Part shown: in pieces, positions 35,372 to 44,550 of the stretch
Numbering within the stretch: the first letter of the stretch is position 1
Layout of the letters: every line of letters starts with the position of its first letter
Assembly: GCA_902557785.1 (NCBI GenBank)
Contig: CACEBP010000004.1
Span: 1 to 64,000, forward strand
Reading direction: 5' to 3'
DNA length: 64,000 bases
From: an uncultured Pelagibacteraceae bacterium
GTDB taxonomy: Bacteria; Pseudomonadota; Alphaproteobacteria; Pelagibacterales; Pelagibacteraceae
Program-made: the position numbers and the translations under genes
Notes under the pieces: model-generated
Seen by the model: only the letters and a program-made list of their open reading frames with translations
Databases searched by the model: none
What the model was told of the DNA's origin: nothing

Positions 35372-36162
35372 TATTCATCTACTCCTAGGTAGGCTTCGAT
35401 TACCTCTTTGCTATTTTTAGTTTGATCGGCAGTTCCTTCAAAAATTTTTTTACCATAATTTAAAACTACAACATGATCGGAAATTCCCATTACCACACTC
35501 ATATCATGTTCAATTAATAAAATTCCTGTTTGTTTTTCTGTTTTAATAAATTTTAAAAGTTTATTTAATTCGGCAGACTCTTTTGGATTTAATCCTGCAG
35601 CTGGTTCATCTAGACACAATAACCTTGGCTCAATACACATTGCACGAACGATTTCTAATTTTCTTTGATCCCCGTAAGGTAGATCACCTGCATTATCATC
35701 TGCTCTATGAGTTAAACCAATAATATCTAACCAGTATTTTGCTTTATCGACTGCTAGCTGTTCTTTATCTCTATATCTTTTAAGATTAAGTAAACCAAAT
35801 AAAGAATAACCAGAAGCAACCATTAATTCATTGTGTTGAGCAACTAATAAATTTTCAAGAACTGACATTGCTGGAAACAGTCTAATATTTTGAAAAGTTC
35901 TTGCAACTTTTGCCACATAAGCAATTTTAAAATCTGTATATTTTCTCAGGGAAATTTTACTGTCCTCTTTATGTAAAAACATTTGACCATTAGTAGGTTT
36001 ATAAAATCCTGTTAAGCAATTAAATACTGTAGTCTTTCCAGCACCATTAGGTCCAATGATGGAAGTAATTTGATTGTTTTTTGCATCAAAACTTAAATCA
36101 TCTATTGCTGTCAATCCTCCGAACTTCATAGTTAAATTTTCTACTGATAATAAATTACTCAT
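35371..36162 (-). CDS. livG: branched-chain amino acid ABC ATPase LivG
   Basis: 263 residues. Walker A GPNGAGKTTVFNCLTGFYKP near residue 37, the LivG-type insert (VAKVARTFQNIRLFPAMSVLENLLVAQHN), signature LPYGDQRKLEIVRAM and Walker B LLCLDEPAAGLNPKES. Pairs with LivF. Overlaps the livM stop by four bases and the livF start by one. Confidence 0.95.
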   Translation of the reverse strand: MSNLLSVENLTMKFGGLTAIDDLSFDAKNNQITSIIGPNGAGKTTVFNCLTGFYKPTNGQMFLHKEDSKISLRKYTDFKIAYVAKVARTFQNIRLFPAMSVLENLLVAQHNELMVASGYSLFGLLNLKRYRDKEQLAVDKAKYWLDIIGLTHRADDNAGDLPYGDQRKLEIVRAMCIEPRLLCLDEPAAGLNPKESAELNKLLKFIKTEKQTGILLIEHDMSVVMGISDHVVVLNYGKKIFEGTADQTKNSKEVIEAYLGVDE

Positions 36163-37427
36163 TTCTTATCTCCGTGCATAAAAATAGTTGGCTTCCTATT
36201 TGCTAATATTCCCTTTGGTTTAAACACCATAATTAAAACCATCGCTCCACCAAAAGCGATCATTCTATATTGCTCTAAATCTCTAAACATTTCTGTTATT
36301 CCAATTAAGAAAATTGATGCAAGAACAACTCCCGTTTGTGAACCCATGCCACCTAACACAACAATAGCAACAATAATTGCAGACTCAATAAATGTGAAAC
36401 TTTCTGGGCTGATAAATGCTTGTCGTGTTGCAAAAAATGAACCAGCGAAACCACCAAACATAGCTCCAATTGCAAAAGCAGTTAGTTTTGTATTCGTAGG
36501 ATTAACGCCCAAAGATTTGCAAGCGATCTCATCTTCTCTTAGAGCTTCCCATGCTCTACCAACAGGAAGTTTTCTTATCTTCAGCGTAAAGTAATTAGTT
36601 ATTAAGGCTAATACTAAAATTAAATAGTATAAAAATATTATTCGATGCATTGTTGAGTATTCAAGATTGAAAAATAAATGAAAACTTGTTTCCCCCTCAT
36701 CTGGAGATCTTTTAAAAGGTAATCCAAAAAAAGATGGTCTTGGTATTCCTGTAATTCCATCAGGACCATTAGTTACTTCATACCAATTGATTAAAATAAT
36801 TCTTATAATTTCTCCAAACCCTAAAGTAACAATCGCAAGATAATCACCTCTTAATCTTAAAACAGGAAAGCCAAGTAAAATTCCAAAAAAAGCTGCAAAC
36901 ACTCCAGCTAAAGGTAAACAAATCCAAAAGGACCAACCGAAAGTTGTGGCAATTAGTGCATAAGAATAAGCACCGACTGCATAGAAAGCTACATAACCTA
37001 GATCAAGAAGACCAGCTAAACCAACTACAATGTTTAAACCCCATCCTAACATGATATAAGTTAAAATCATTATTGCTACATCCATAAAGTATCTGTCAGT
37101 AAATGGTAGAAATGGAAATACTACTGCAAACAAAATACCAGTAATTGCAAAATGTTTAGCTTTATCCTCGGTGACATTAGAAAACTTAGATGACAGTATT
37201 GAAAAAATTTTAAATTCTGTTCTTCTTGCAGAATTAATATTAATTAAAAATCTTCCTAAAATACATAATCCAACAAGTAAAAAAACTACTCCCCATTGTG
37301 GAGTTATGAATAGCCCTTCACCTTTTGATACAGTTCTTAAACCTACTATTGGACCAAACAAAGCTAAAGCAATTAAGCCTGTAAATAAACTATCTTTAAA
37401 TGACTGAATGATATCTTTCTTTTCCAT
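36159..37427 (-). CDS. livM: branched-chain amino acid ABC permease LivM
   Basis: 422 residues, long LivM form with an N-terminal extra membrane segment and a soluble stretch (residues 1-95), then about ten helices. The conserved motifs are GWGLNIVVGLAGLLDLGYVAFYAVGAYSYAL, LGFGEIIRIILINWYEVTNGPDGITGIPRP and GRAWEALREDEIACKSLGVN. It shares one base with the livH stop (TAATG). Confidence 0.95.
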   Translation of the reverse strand: MEKKDIIQSFKDSLFTGLIALALFGPIVGLRTVSKGEGLFITPQWGVVFLLVGLCILGRFLININSARRTEFKIFSILSSKFSNVTEDKAKHFAITGILFAVVFPFLPFTDRYFMDVAIMILTYIMLGWGLNIVVGLAGLLDLGYVAFYAVGAYSYALIATTFGWSFWICLPLAGVFAAFFGILLGFPVLRLRGDYLAIVTLGFGEIIRIILINWYEVTNGPDGITGIPRPSFFGLPFKRSPDEGETSFHLFFNLEYSTMHRIIFLYYLILVLALITNYFTLKIRKLPVGRAWEALREDEIACKSLGVNPTNTKLTAFAIGAMFGGFAGSFFATRQAFISPESFTFIESAIIVAIVVLGGMGSQTGVVLASIFLIGITEMFRDLEQYRMIAFGGAMVLIMVFKPKGILANRKPTIFMHGDKK

Positions 37428-38338
37428 TAAACTTTCTCGATGTCAGGTTTTCCAAGAAATCCGGTTGGAAAGAAAATTAAAACTACAATTAAAACACTGA
37501 AAGCTGCAACATCTTTATATTCAAGTGAAACATATCCAGCCCAGAAAGTTTCTATAAGTCCAATTAGCAAGCCGCCTAACATTGCTCCAGGCAACGATCC
37601 TATTCCGCCTAATACTGCTGCAGTAAAAGCTTTTATGCCAGCTAAAAATCCTATGTAAAAATCAATAACGCCATAATAAAGTACAAACATCATTCCTGCT
37701 ACTGAAGCTAAAGAAGATCCGATTATAAATGTTATTGAAATTGTTCTATCAACATTAATTCCAAGTAAAGCAGTCATTGTTCTATCTTGTTCGCAGGCTC
37801 TTTGTGCTCTACCTAAATCAGTTTTTGTGATTAAATATGTAAAAATTCCCATTAAAATAATTGTTAATACAACAATAAAAATTTGGAGATAACTAACCGT
37901 AACAATAAATTCTGAATTCTTAAAAAACTCTAATCCTCCCGAAAATAATGGTTGCATTGGTTTTACTCTTGCACCTTGAGAAACTTGGACATAGTTTTGT
38001 AATACAATCGACATACCTAAAGCAGATATAAGCGGTGCTAATCTAAAAGAACCTCTTAACGGTTTGTAAGCTAATTTTTCAACTGTCCATCCATAACAAG
38101 CAGTGAAAAGCATAGCTATTAATAAAACTAAAAGTAAAATAATTGGTAAGGCTACTCCAGTTAAACCAAAAATAATAAATGAAATTAAAGCAACAAAAGC
38201 TCCGATCATAAAGATATCGCCGTGAGCAAAGTTAATCATTCCTATAATGCCATAAACCATGGTATAACCAATTGCGATAAGACCATATATCGAGCCTAAA
38301 GTAATACCGTTAACTAATTGTTGTATAAAATATTCCAT
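37427..38338 (-). CDS. livH: branched-chain amino acid ABC permease LivH
   Basis: 303 residues, eight or so helices, with motifs INGITLGSIYGLIAIGYTMVYGIIGMINFAHGDIFMIGAF at the start, DLGRAQRACEQDRTMTALLGINVDRTI in the middle and FTAAVLGGIGSLPGAMLGGLLIGL near the end. The start is three bases after the stop of the reductase-like gene, the first gene of the operon. Confidence 0.95.
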   Translation of the reverse strand: MEYFIQQLVNGITLGSIYGLIAIGYTMVYGIIGMINFAHGDIFMIGAFVALISFIIFGLTGVALPIILLLVLLIAMLFTACYGWTVEKLAYKPLRGSFRLAPLISALGMSIVLQNYVQVSQGARVKPMQPLFSGGLEFFKNSEFIVTVSYLQIFIVVLTIILMGIFTYLITKTDLGRAQRACEQDRTMTALLGINVDRTISITFIIGSSLASVAGMMFVLYYGVIDFYIGFLAGIKAFTAAVLGGIGSLPGAMLGGLLIGLIETFWAGYVSLEYKDVAAFSVLIVVLIFFPTGFLGKPDIEKV

Positions 38339-38341
38339 GAT

Positions 38342-39106
38342 TTACTTACTTACTCTTTTGTTTACATTTTCAAGAGCTTTGGTAAACTTAGTAAAGAATT
38401 TTCCTTTTTTCAATTCATTAAGAACCTGCATATTAAGGCCTTTTGGCGTCTGAGATTCCGCTACGAGTTTTTTAAAGCCTTGGGATGATTTGTTTAAGGC
38501 ATCCTGACTTAAAGCTAAAAATAATTCAGCAACATACGTGTCAGCAAGTTTTTTGTTAATTCCTTTTTTACATAACCATTTAGAACTCGTATTAAGTATC
38601 TCATAGTATGTTGCCATTAAAGAAGCAGTAGACCAAAACTTATAACTTAGTTTTTCATTTCTTATTTCTAGAACTTGCCCTAAATGTTTAAAAATATTCT
38701 TAGTAAATTTACTTGGCGGACAAACAATAACTGGTCCTTTTTTAATTTCAATTGGGGGCAAAGGTATAACTCTTGTAATATTTTTATTCTTTGAAATTTT
38801 TTTCAGTTTATCCAAATTAATCGTTGAGATAAGACTTATTATTTTTTTATTTTTTGAAAATCTTAATTTAGGTAATATTTTATTGCCAACATTAGGTGTA
38901 ACGCCCAAGAATACTACTGAGGATTTGTCTATTATTTCTTGATTATCGTTTAATACTTTTATTTTGCTGTAACTTTTAGATAGTTTTTTAGCTATGTTTC
39001 TATTTCTTGAAGATATATAAATTCTCTTAATTTTAAGCTTTGATTTAAAAATACCAAAAATAATTGATGATGAAATTTTACCGGTTCCTATAAATCCTAA
39101 AATCAT
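38342..39106 (-). CDS. ProC-like pyrroline-5-carboxylate reductase homologue
   Basis: 254 residues. N-terminal Rossmann loop GFIGTGKISSSIIFG at residues 4-18 and a C-terminal helical domain with SQTPKGLNMQVLNEL, which corresponds to the substrate-binding end of P5C reductases. The sequence is divergent and lysine-rich, so proline synthesis is not certain; another imine reductase activity is possible. It is the first gene before livHMGF, three bases from livH, which suggests a role connected to amino acid uptake. Its start lies two bases from the divergent AbrB-family gene start. Confidence 0.72.
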   Translation of the reverse strand: MILGFIGTGKISSSIIFGIFKSKLKIKRIYISSRNRNIAKKLSKSYSKIKVLNDNQEIIDKSSVVFLGVTPNVGNKILPKLRFSKNKKIISLISTINLDKLKKISKNKNITRVIPLPPIEIKKGPVIVCPPSKFTKNIFKHLGQVLEIRNEKLSYKFWSTASLMATYYEILNTSSKWLCKKGINKKLADTYVAELFLALSQDALNKSSQGFKKLVAESQTPKGLNMQVLNELKKGKFFTKFTKALENVNKRVSK

Positions 39107-39108
39107 GA

Positions 39109-40188
39109 ATGATGCAGAATAACCAAGCTATTCCTTTTAATAAAGAAAATTTTAAACAGATATTTTCAATACCGTTTATATCTGTCATCATATTATCAAT
39201 ACCAAGTGCCATAATAGCTGAATATTTTAATATTCCTTTAGCCTGGTTCTTAGGACCAATGCTGATAACCTCTTTAGCTTCATTAATGGGTCTTAAAACA
39301 AAAATGCCGAAGTTGGTGTTGTCCTCTATATTAATAATTCTTGGCCTTTATATTGGTAACTACATAGACAAAGATTTATTCAATCAAATGCAAGATTGGC
39401 TCTGGACCTCTTTTATAATGTTGAATTACATAATTTTGAGTGTTTTAATCGTTTCAAAATATTTAGAAAAATTTTCTAAATACGAGAAAAAAACATCTAT
39501 TTTTTCAGCTGCTCCGGGGGCATTAGGTCCATTGATGATATTAGCTGAGGATGCTAAAACTGAATTAAGTCAAGTAGCTACATCTCATCTAATAAGATTA
39601 ATTATTATAATCACAGTCTTCCCATTTATTGTTAATAGTTTTTATGATGAGGGTAGTTTAAATATTTCTGAAAAGACAGTTGTAAATCAAAATTTATATC
39701 ACTTGATTATTTTGATTATATCATCGGTAATTTTAATTTTATTTTTTGAAAAGATTAAAGTTCCCGCTGCATTATTGGCAGGTACTTTATTAGCAAGCGG
39801 CTTGCTACAAATTACAGATATTGCAAGCTATCAAATATCTCCTGATATTATTGATTATTGTTTATTAATTTTAGGTTCATCGGTGGGGTGCAGATTTGCT
39901 GACAAAACATTTAGTGAAATAGGAAGAAATGCCATGCATAGTTTTGTAGCGACATTCTTATTAGTGATTTTAGGCGTTGCTGCAGCTGGGGTAGCAGGAC
40001 TTGTAATTGACAAAAACTTCTTTACTTTATTGTTGTCATATTGCCCTGGAGGAATTTATGAAGTTGCAGTTATTGCAATTTTCTTTGACTTGGACCCTGA
40101 GTTTGTATCTTTTCATCACATAATAAGATTACTGATGATTTTATTTATAGTTCCAATAATATTGAAAATAATTTCCAAAAAAGCCTAA
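39109..40188 (+). CDS. AbrB-family membrane protein
   Basis: 359 residues with about ten helices, in two similar halves (PLAWFLGPMLITSLASLMGL in the first, VPAALLAGTLLASGLLQITDIASY in the second). This is the PF05145 family, often named AbrB although it is a membrane protein and not the DNA-binding regulator. The substrate is unknown; some members are proposed ammonia or sulfite transporters. Divergent from the ProC-like gene with a two-base gap between the start codons, so one promoter must lie inside the other gene. Confidence 0.8.
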   Translation: MMQNNQAIPFNKENFKQIFSIPFISVIILSIPSAIIAEYFNIPLAWFLGPMLITSLASLMGLKTKMPKLVLSSILIILGLYIGNYIDKDLFNQMQDWLWTSFIMLNYIILSVLIVSKYLEKFSKYEKKTSIFSAAPGALGPLMILAEDAKTELSQVATSHLIRLIIIITVFPFIVNSFYDEGSLNISEKTVVNQNLYHLIILIISSVILILFFEKIKVPAALLAGTLLASGLLQITDIASYQISPDIIDYCLLILGSSVGCRFADKTFSEIGRNAMHSFVATFLLVILGVAAAGVAGLVIDKNFFTLLLSYCPGGIYEVAVIAIFFDLDPEFVSFHHIIRLLMILFIVPIILKIISKKA

Positions 40189-40218
40189 TTTAAACTCCTC
40201 AGTTTTTGACTCATTAAG

Positions 40219-40626
40219 TTGAATTCAGTACAAATTTGTATGGCAAATTTAATTGATCTTATTGGAAGAATTCTTATCTCCACTTTATTTTTAATCTCAG
40301 CTTATAATAAAATTTTTAGTATTGATGGAACAATGAGTTGGATGGAAGGCTTTGGCGTTCCTGGATTATTATTATACCCCGCAATAGCTTTAGAAATTAT
40401 TTTACCTTTGTTAGTTATAATTGGATACAAAGCAAGAATATCAGCAGGCCTTCTAGCTATCTTCTGCATTGCCACTGCTTTTATATTTCACAATGACTTT
40501 GTTGACCAAATGCAATTTATTGCATTCCTTAAAAACTTTGGATTAGCAGGTGGCTTTTTATTTATAGTAGCCAATGGAACAAAGGACTGGTCAATAGATA
40601 GGGAAAAGAAATACGTTAGGTTATAA
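40219..40626 (+). CDS. DoxX-family membrane protein
   Basis: 135 residues with four helices, pattern LIGRILISTLFLISAYNKIFSIDGTMSWMEGFGVPGLLLYPAIALEI. DoxX proteins are small membrane proteins tied to thiol and oxidative stress. An alternative start at MANLIDLIG (about 12 residues in) would give 123 residues and fits the family start better. A strong terminator follows the stop. Confidence 0.82.
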   Translation: MNSVQICMANLIDLIGRILISTLFLISAYNKIFSIDGTMSWMEGFGVPGLLLYPAIALEIILPLLVIIGYKARISAGLLAIFCIATAFIFHNDFVDQMQFIAFLKNFGLAGGFLFIVANGTKDWSIDREKKYVRL

Positions 40627-40631
40627 AAAAA

Positions 40632-40661
40632 AAGCCTTGCTTAAATTTTTAAGCAAGGCTT
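40632..40661. terminator. bidirectional terminator
   Basis: Perfect 11-base stem, AAGCCTTGCTT (40632-40642) and AAGCAAGGCTT (40651-40661), with an AT loop, A-rich before and T-rich after. It lies between the convergent DoxX and outer-membrane-protein genes, so it probably ends both transcripts. Confidence 0.88.
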
Positions 40662-40680
40662 AAATTTTTCTTAAGATTTT

Positions 40681-41346
40681 TTAAAATCTTTTTCCTACTG
40701 CAATTTTAAATTCCAGTACGTCTAAATCAGCACTAATAGTGTTATTAGTTGATGAACTTAAACTTAGATCCTCAAAATCTGTATACTCTAAAGATGTTTT
40801 AGTAAAATATTCTCCGTAAGAACCATTTACGCCAGCACCAATTGTGTAGCCGTCAAGTGTAGCATTACCGTAAGTTCCTGAACCAGTTACCGCGTTTTCT
40901 TTAGTATTTACATCAAGTTGTGAAAATCCTAATTTCGCATAATAGTTTCCGTATGGATACTCTACATAAATTGTATTAAAGTTTTCAACTTCAGCATCAG
41001 CTGTTCTTGTTACAGAACCGCTTGCATCTGTTCCACTAACACCTTGAGCTGTTTCTTGTCTTGAGTGAGTTTTATCACTTACATCAGCTGAAAAAGGCAC
41101 GTGAGAGAAACCAATTACAATTCCACCATCTAATTCATAGTCAACAAAAAGTGACCCAATAGCTGAAATAGCATCAACCGATTTAGAGTTAGTGTTTGCT
41201 GTTCCACCAGTTCCAGCTCCAGTTTTCTCGCTACCATCAGCAGCTACTTTGGCTACTGAACCAGAAACACCGAAACCTAAAGAGCCAGCGTAAGCCGCTC
41301 CAGTTAAAGCTAGTGAAGCAAATATAGTTAATATTAACTTTTTCAT
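40681..41346 (-). CDS. outer-membrane beta-barrel protein
   Basis: 221 residues. Signal peptide (residues 1-20, ending AAYAG), then a low-complexity Gly/Ser/Thr region with alternating polar/nonpolar strands (ISAIGSLFVDYELDGGIVIGFSHVPF; TIYVEYPYGNYYAKLGFSQLDV; FTKTSLEYTDFEDL), and a C-terminal strand ending in phenylalanine (FKIAVGKRF), the usual sorting signature for barrel assembly. About eight strands. I do not recognise the exact family. It has a SBP-like leader and sits between two transport operons. Confidence 0.8.
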   Translation of the reverse strand: MKKLILTIFASLALTGAAYAGSLGFGVSGSVAKVAADGSEKTGAGTGGTANTNSKSVDAISAIGSLFVDYELDGGIVIGFSHVPFSADVSDKTHSRQETAQGVSGTDASGSVTRTADAEVENFNTIYVEYPYGNYYAKLGFSQLDVNTKENAVTGSGTYGNATLDGYTIGAGVNGSYGEYFTKTSLEYTDFEDLSLSSSTNNTISADLDVLEFKIAVGKRF

Positions 41347-41411
41347 TGTTATCCCTTAATTTATAAATTAACGTTGAAACACAATTACCACCAATTAAAG
41401 AGATTGGTCAA
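41347..41411 (-). promoter_or_regulatory. OMP promoter and palindromic leader
   Basis: On the minus strand a -35-like TTGACC (41406-41411) and a -10-like TAATTG (41382-41387) have an 18-base spacer. The leader has a perfect 16-base AT palindrome TTAATTTATAAATTAA (41356-41371), followed by GGGATAACA before ATG. The -35 box lies in a 6-base inverted repeat (AGATTG-GT-CAATCT on the plus strand, 41401-41414), which could be an operator. Confidence 0.5.
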
Positions 41412-41487
41412 TCTTAAAGTTTCTCAAAAAGTTGTAAAAACCTTGATTTTACTGGGTTTTTGAGTGATATTTTTACCACAGTCATAT

Positions 41488-42987
41488 TTATTTTTTTGAT
41501 TTAATGCTAGTGTAAATTTGCCAACAAACAATCAAAAGAATCGCAATCATTATGCAAACTGTTAAAGGCCTATTCCAAAGAAAAGACCAAGAGCCATCAC
41601 TAATTAACAGGGATCTTCTTAAGTTCTCCTCCATTAAGCCTCCTAATACAAAAGCAAGAATTAAAGGTGGCATTGGGAAATCATAAAGTCTTAAAATTGT
41701 TGCTACAACTGCAATACCTATCATTAAGAATATATCAAAATTGTTAAAAGACATTAAGTAAATTCCTGTTACAGAAAAAAATAAAATCATTGGTATTAAG
41801 AATGTCCTTGGTACAGCAAGTATTCTTGCGATGTAAGGGATTAAAGGAAGGTTTAGAATAAGAAGAACAACCATACCAATATACATAGACATGATTACAG
41901 ACCAAAAAATATCTGGGTTAGTTTCGTATAATCTTGGCCCTGGTTGAATACCAAAACCTAATAAAGCGCCTAGCATAACTGCCGTTGTTCCACTTCCGGG
42001 AATTCCTAATGTCAGGAGAGGCACAAAAGATCCAGAACACGCAGCATTGTTAGCAGTTTCAGGTGCAGATAAACCTTGCACGCTCCCTTTACCAAACTTT
42101 TCTTTTTCCTCATTTTTAACAAAATTTCTTTCCATTCCGTAAGCCAAAAAAGATGCTATAGTAGCTCCTGCTCCTGGTAAAACTCCGATAATGAATCCTA
42201 AAATTGAAGAACGTGGAATAGTTGCTGCCATTTGTTTTGTTTCTTCTTTGTTTACTTTAATAGAGCCTAAGTCTGTTAATGAGATTTGTTTTGCCGCTTT
42301 TGAAGGGTCATTACCTTTAATTATAATAGTTAAGGCCTCGCTCATCGCGAATGTAGCCATTACAACTAAAACGAAACTAATACCATCTGATAAGTTCATT
42401 GTATTAAATGTAAATCTAGGAATATCAGATAAAGTATCTTGGCCGACTGATGCCAACATCAGGCCTAACACACACATCATCATAGCTTTTAAAAAATTTC
42501 CTTTTGAAGAAAAAGCTGCTACCGCAGTTAAACCTAGTATCATTAAACCGAAATAATCTGGTGATCTAAAAGATAAACTTACTTTAGATAAACTTGGTGC
42601 TGCAATTAATAAAAAAATTGCTGAAATTGTACCTCCGGCAAAAGAACTATAGGCTGCAATAGCTAATGCTTTACCAGCTTTACCTTGTTGTGCCATGGGA
42701 TAACCGTCGAATGCGGTTGCCACAGTTCCAGGGACACCTGGTGCATTAATTAAAATTGATGAAGTCGAACCACCGAATACAGCCCCATAATAAACTCCAG
42801 CCATTAAGATTAAACCTGTAGCAGGATCAAAGCCATAAGTGATTGGAATCATTAAAGCGATTGCAGTCATTGGACCTAAACCAGGAAGCATTCCGATAAT
42901 AGTTCCTGCAAAACACCCTATCATTACCATCATCAAGTTTTGAAAAGATAAAGCAGTTTTTAATCCTATTAATATTCCTTCAATCAT
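41488..42987 (-). CDS. tctA: tripartite tricarboxylate transporter TctA
   Basis: 499 residues, large permease with about twelve helices. The signature glycine-rich loops are present: GCFAGTIIGMLPGLGPMTAIALMIPI near residue 25 and IIGVLPGAGATIASFLAYGMER near residue 265. It imports carboxylates delivered by TctC using an ion gradient. It overlaps tctB by four bases. Substrate unknown; see the note on glaH. Confidence 0.94.
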   Translation of the reverse strand: MIEGILIGLKTALSFQNLMMVMIGCFAGTIIGMLPGLGPMTAIALMIPITYGFDPATGLILMAGVYYGAVFGGSTSSILINAPGVPGTVATAFDGYPMAQQGKAGKALAIAAYSSFAGGTISAIFLLIAAPSLSKVSLSFRSPDYFGLMILGLTAVAAFSSKGNFLKAMMMCVLGLMLASVGQDTLSDIPRFTFNTMNLSDGISFVLVVMATFAMSEALTIIIKGNDPSKAAKQISLTDLGSIKVNKEETKQMAATIPRSSILGFIIGVLPGAGATIASFLAYGMERNFVKNEEKEKFGKGSVQGLSAPETANNAACSGSFVPLLTLGIPGSGTTAVMLGALLGFGIQPGPRLYETNPDIFWSVIMSMYIGMVVLLILNLPLIPYIARILAVPRTFLIPMILFFSVTGIYLMSFNNFDIFLMIGIAVVATILRLYDFPMPPLILAFVLGGLMEENLRRSLLISDGSWSFLWNRPLTVCIMIAILLIVCWQIYTSIKSKK

Positions 42988-43454
42988 CCCATTATTCCTA
43001 TGTATTTTAATAATGGATCTCTAAGATAAACTGCTAAAACTCCGTGCAAGAGATACATGAATATTGCAACAAAGGGGAATGAAAAAATTATAATATATTT
43101 CCATCTTCTCTCTCCTAAAAAATAATAAGAGAAAACTAAAAAAAGTGAGGTTGATAAAAAGAAACCGACTTTTAGTATTGTTGCTCCATAAACAATCATT
43201 GTGAAAACTAATAAAATTGTCTTTTTAAATTCTAAATTTGTTGGATCAACTTTTATTGGTTTTTGATCTGGTAAAACAATTTTAAGACCAGAAAAAAACA
43301 TTCCTGCATAGCCTAAATAAATTGGAAACGTCTTGGCGTTAAATGGCGCATTTTCGTCGAAAGCGAAAACTTGAATTTGATGAGCGGTATATAAATAAAA
43401 TGCTGATAAAATAAAAAAGAGCAGCGAAATAATTTTAACCGAATTTATTTTCAC
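42984..43454 (-). CDS. tctB: tripartite tricarboxylate transporter TctB
   Basis: 156 residues, four helices, the small poorly conserved membrane subunit. Recognisable by position between tctC and tctA and by the two helix pairs separated by a soluble loop (GLKIVLPDQKPIKVDPTNLEF). It follows tctC by 23 bases and overlaps tctA by four. Confidence 0.85.
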   Translation of the reverse strand: MKINSVKIISLLFFILSAFYLYTAHQIQVFAFDENAPFNAKTFPIYLGYAGMFFSGLKIVLPDQKPIKVDPTNLEFKKTILLVFTMIVYGATILKVGFFLSTSLFLVFSYYFLGERRWKYIIIFSFPFVAIFMYLLHGVLAVYLRDPLLKYIGIMG

Positions 43455-43477
43455 TGCTCTTCCTCTAAGTTAACTAA

Positions 43478-44458
43478 CTAGATAACACCTAGTTTTTTCA
43501 TTAACTTTGTCATTTCTTTTGTTTGTTTCTTTAAGAAACTGTCGAATTTACTTCCTGGATTATAAATATTAACCCAAGCATTTCTTTTTCTTACAGTTTC
43601 CCACTCTGGAGTTTTTTGAACATCACCTAACATTTTAGCAATCTTCTTAACATCTCCACTTGGCATACTCTTAGGAGCAAAGAAACCTCTCCAGTTAACA
43701 AACTGAACATCGAATCCTTGTTCTTTTAAAGTTGGAACTTCCGGAGCATCACCTACTCTTTTAGGAGCTGTAATACCAATAATTCTTACTTGGTCTCTAG
43801 CACCCATTACTTCTCCCAAACCAGTTGAAAGAATTTGAGTTTCTCCTGATAAAAGTCCAGCTAAAGCTTTACCACCAGCATCGTAAGGTACGTACACTAC
43901 GTTGTTTGGGTTTGCGCCAGCTTCCTGAAATGCAAGTGCACCAATTAAATGGTCCATGCTTCCTCTAACAGAACCACCAGCCATTTTAATTGACTTAGGA
44001 TCTTTTTTGTAAGCATCCACTACATCTTTAAAGTTTTTGTAAGGTGAATTTTTAGCAACTGCGATTGCACCGTAGTCACCGATTACACCAGCGATTGGCT
44101 TAACATCTTTGTAAGATAATACACCAGATCCTTTAACATATCCTTTATGTCTAGTGATTGATCTTAACACTAAAGGTGTTGATTGAACTAATACAGTTCC
44201 CTCAGGCTTCGAGTTAATTATGTAAGATAGAGCTTTTCCTCCACCACCACCTGACATATTTTCATATGAAGCACTTTTTAGAAAACCAGCTTTAGTTAGA
44301 GCTTCACCAGTTCCTCTAGCAGTTCCATCCCAACCACCGCCAGCACCACCGCCGATAATGAAATGTAACTTATCGACTGCGAAACTAGTTGATGAGATTG
44401 AAGTTAAAAGAACAGTTGCGAAAACTAAGCTAATTAATTTTTTTAAATTATTAAACAT
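43478..44458 (-). CDS. tctC: tripartite transporter binding protein TctC
   Basis: 326 residues of the BugD/TctC periplasmic binding family. Signal peptide ends near SSTSFAVD. The mature part has IIGGGAGGGWDGTARGTGEALTKAG, YENMSGGGGGKALSY, and GGSVRGSMDHLIGALAFQEAG plus VPYDAGGKALAGLLSGE. It binds the carboxylate and gives it to TctAB. The lipid-soluble substrate is not known; glutarate is suggested by the neighbour glaH. The leader before the start is shared with two other binding-protein genes. Confidence 0.93.
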   Translation of the reverse strand: MFNNLKKLISLVFATVLLTSISSTSFAVDKLHFIIGGGAGGGWDGTARGTGEALTKAGFLKSASYENMSGGGGGKALSYIINSKPEGTVLVQSTPLVLRSITRHKGYVKGSGVLSYKDVKPIAGVIGDYGAIAVAKNSPYKNFKDVVDAYKKDPKSIKMAGGSVRGSMDHLIGALAFQEAGANPNNVVYVPYDAGGKALAGLLSGETQILSTGLGEVMGARDQVRIIGITAPKRVGDAPEVPTLKEQGFDVQFVNWRGFFAPKSMPSGDVKKIAKMLGDVQKTPEWETVRKRNAWVNIYNPGSKFDSFLKKQTKEMTKLMKKLGVI

Positions 44459-44524
44459 ATTATTTCCCCCTGTTAATTAATTAATTAATTTGCTTATTAA
44501 AAATGAATGGAGGATTAGAGTCAA
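44459..44524 (-). promoter_or_regulatory. tctC promoter and AT-palindrome leader
   Basis: On the minus strand TTGACT (44519-44524) and TTTAAT (44496-44501) with a 17-base spacer form a good vegetative promoter. The predicted leader contains ATTAATTAATTAATTAAC, then a GGGGGAAATAAT ribosome site directly before ATG. The arrangement matches those before livJ and the second binding-protein gene. Confidence 0.62.
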
Positions 44525-44550
44525 CAACTGTAATTTAAAATATTTCTAGA

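Noticed and set aside
36346-37658. plus-strand frames over livM and livH
   Set aside because: Antisense shadows of long, well-matched permease genes.
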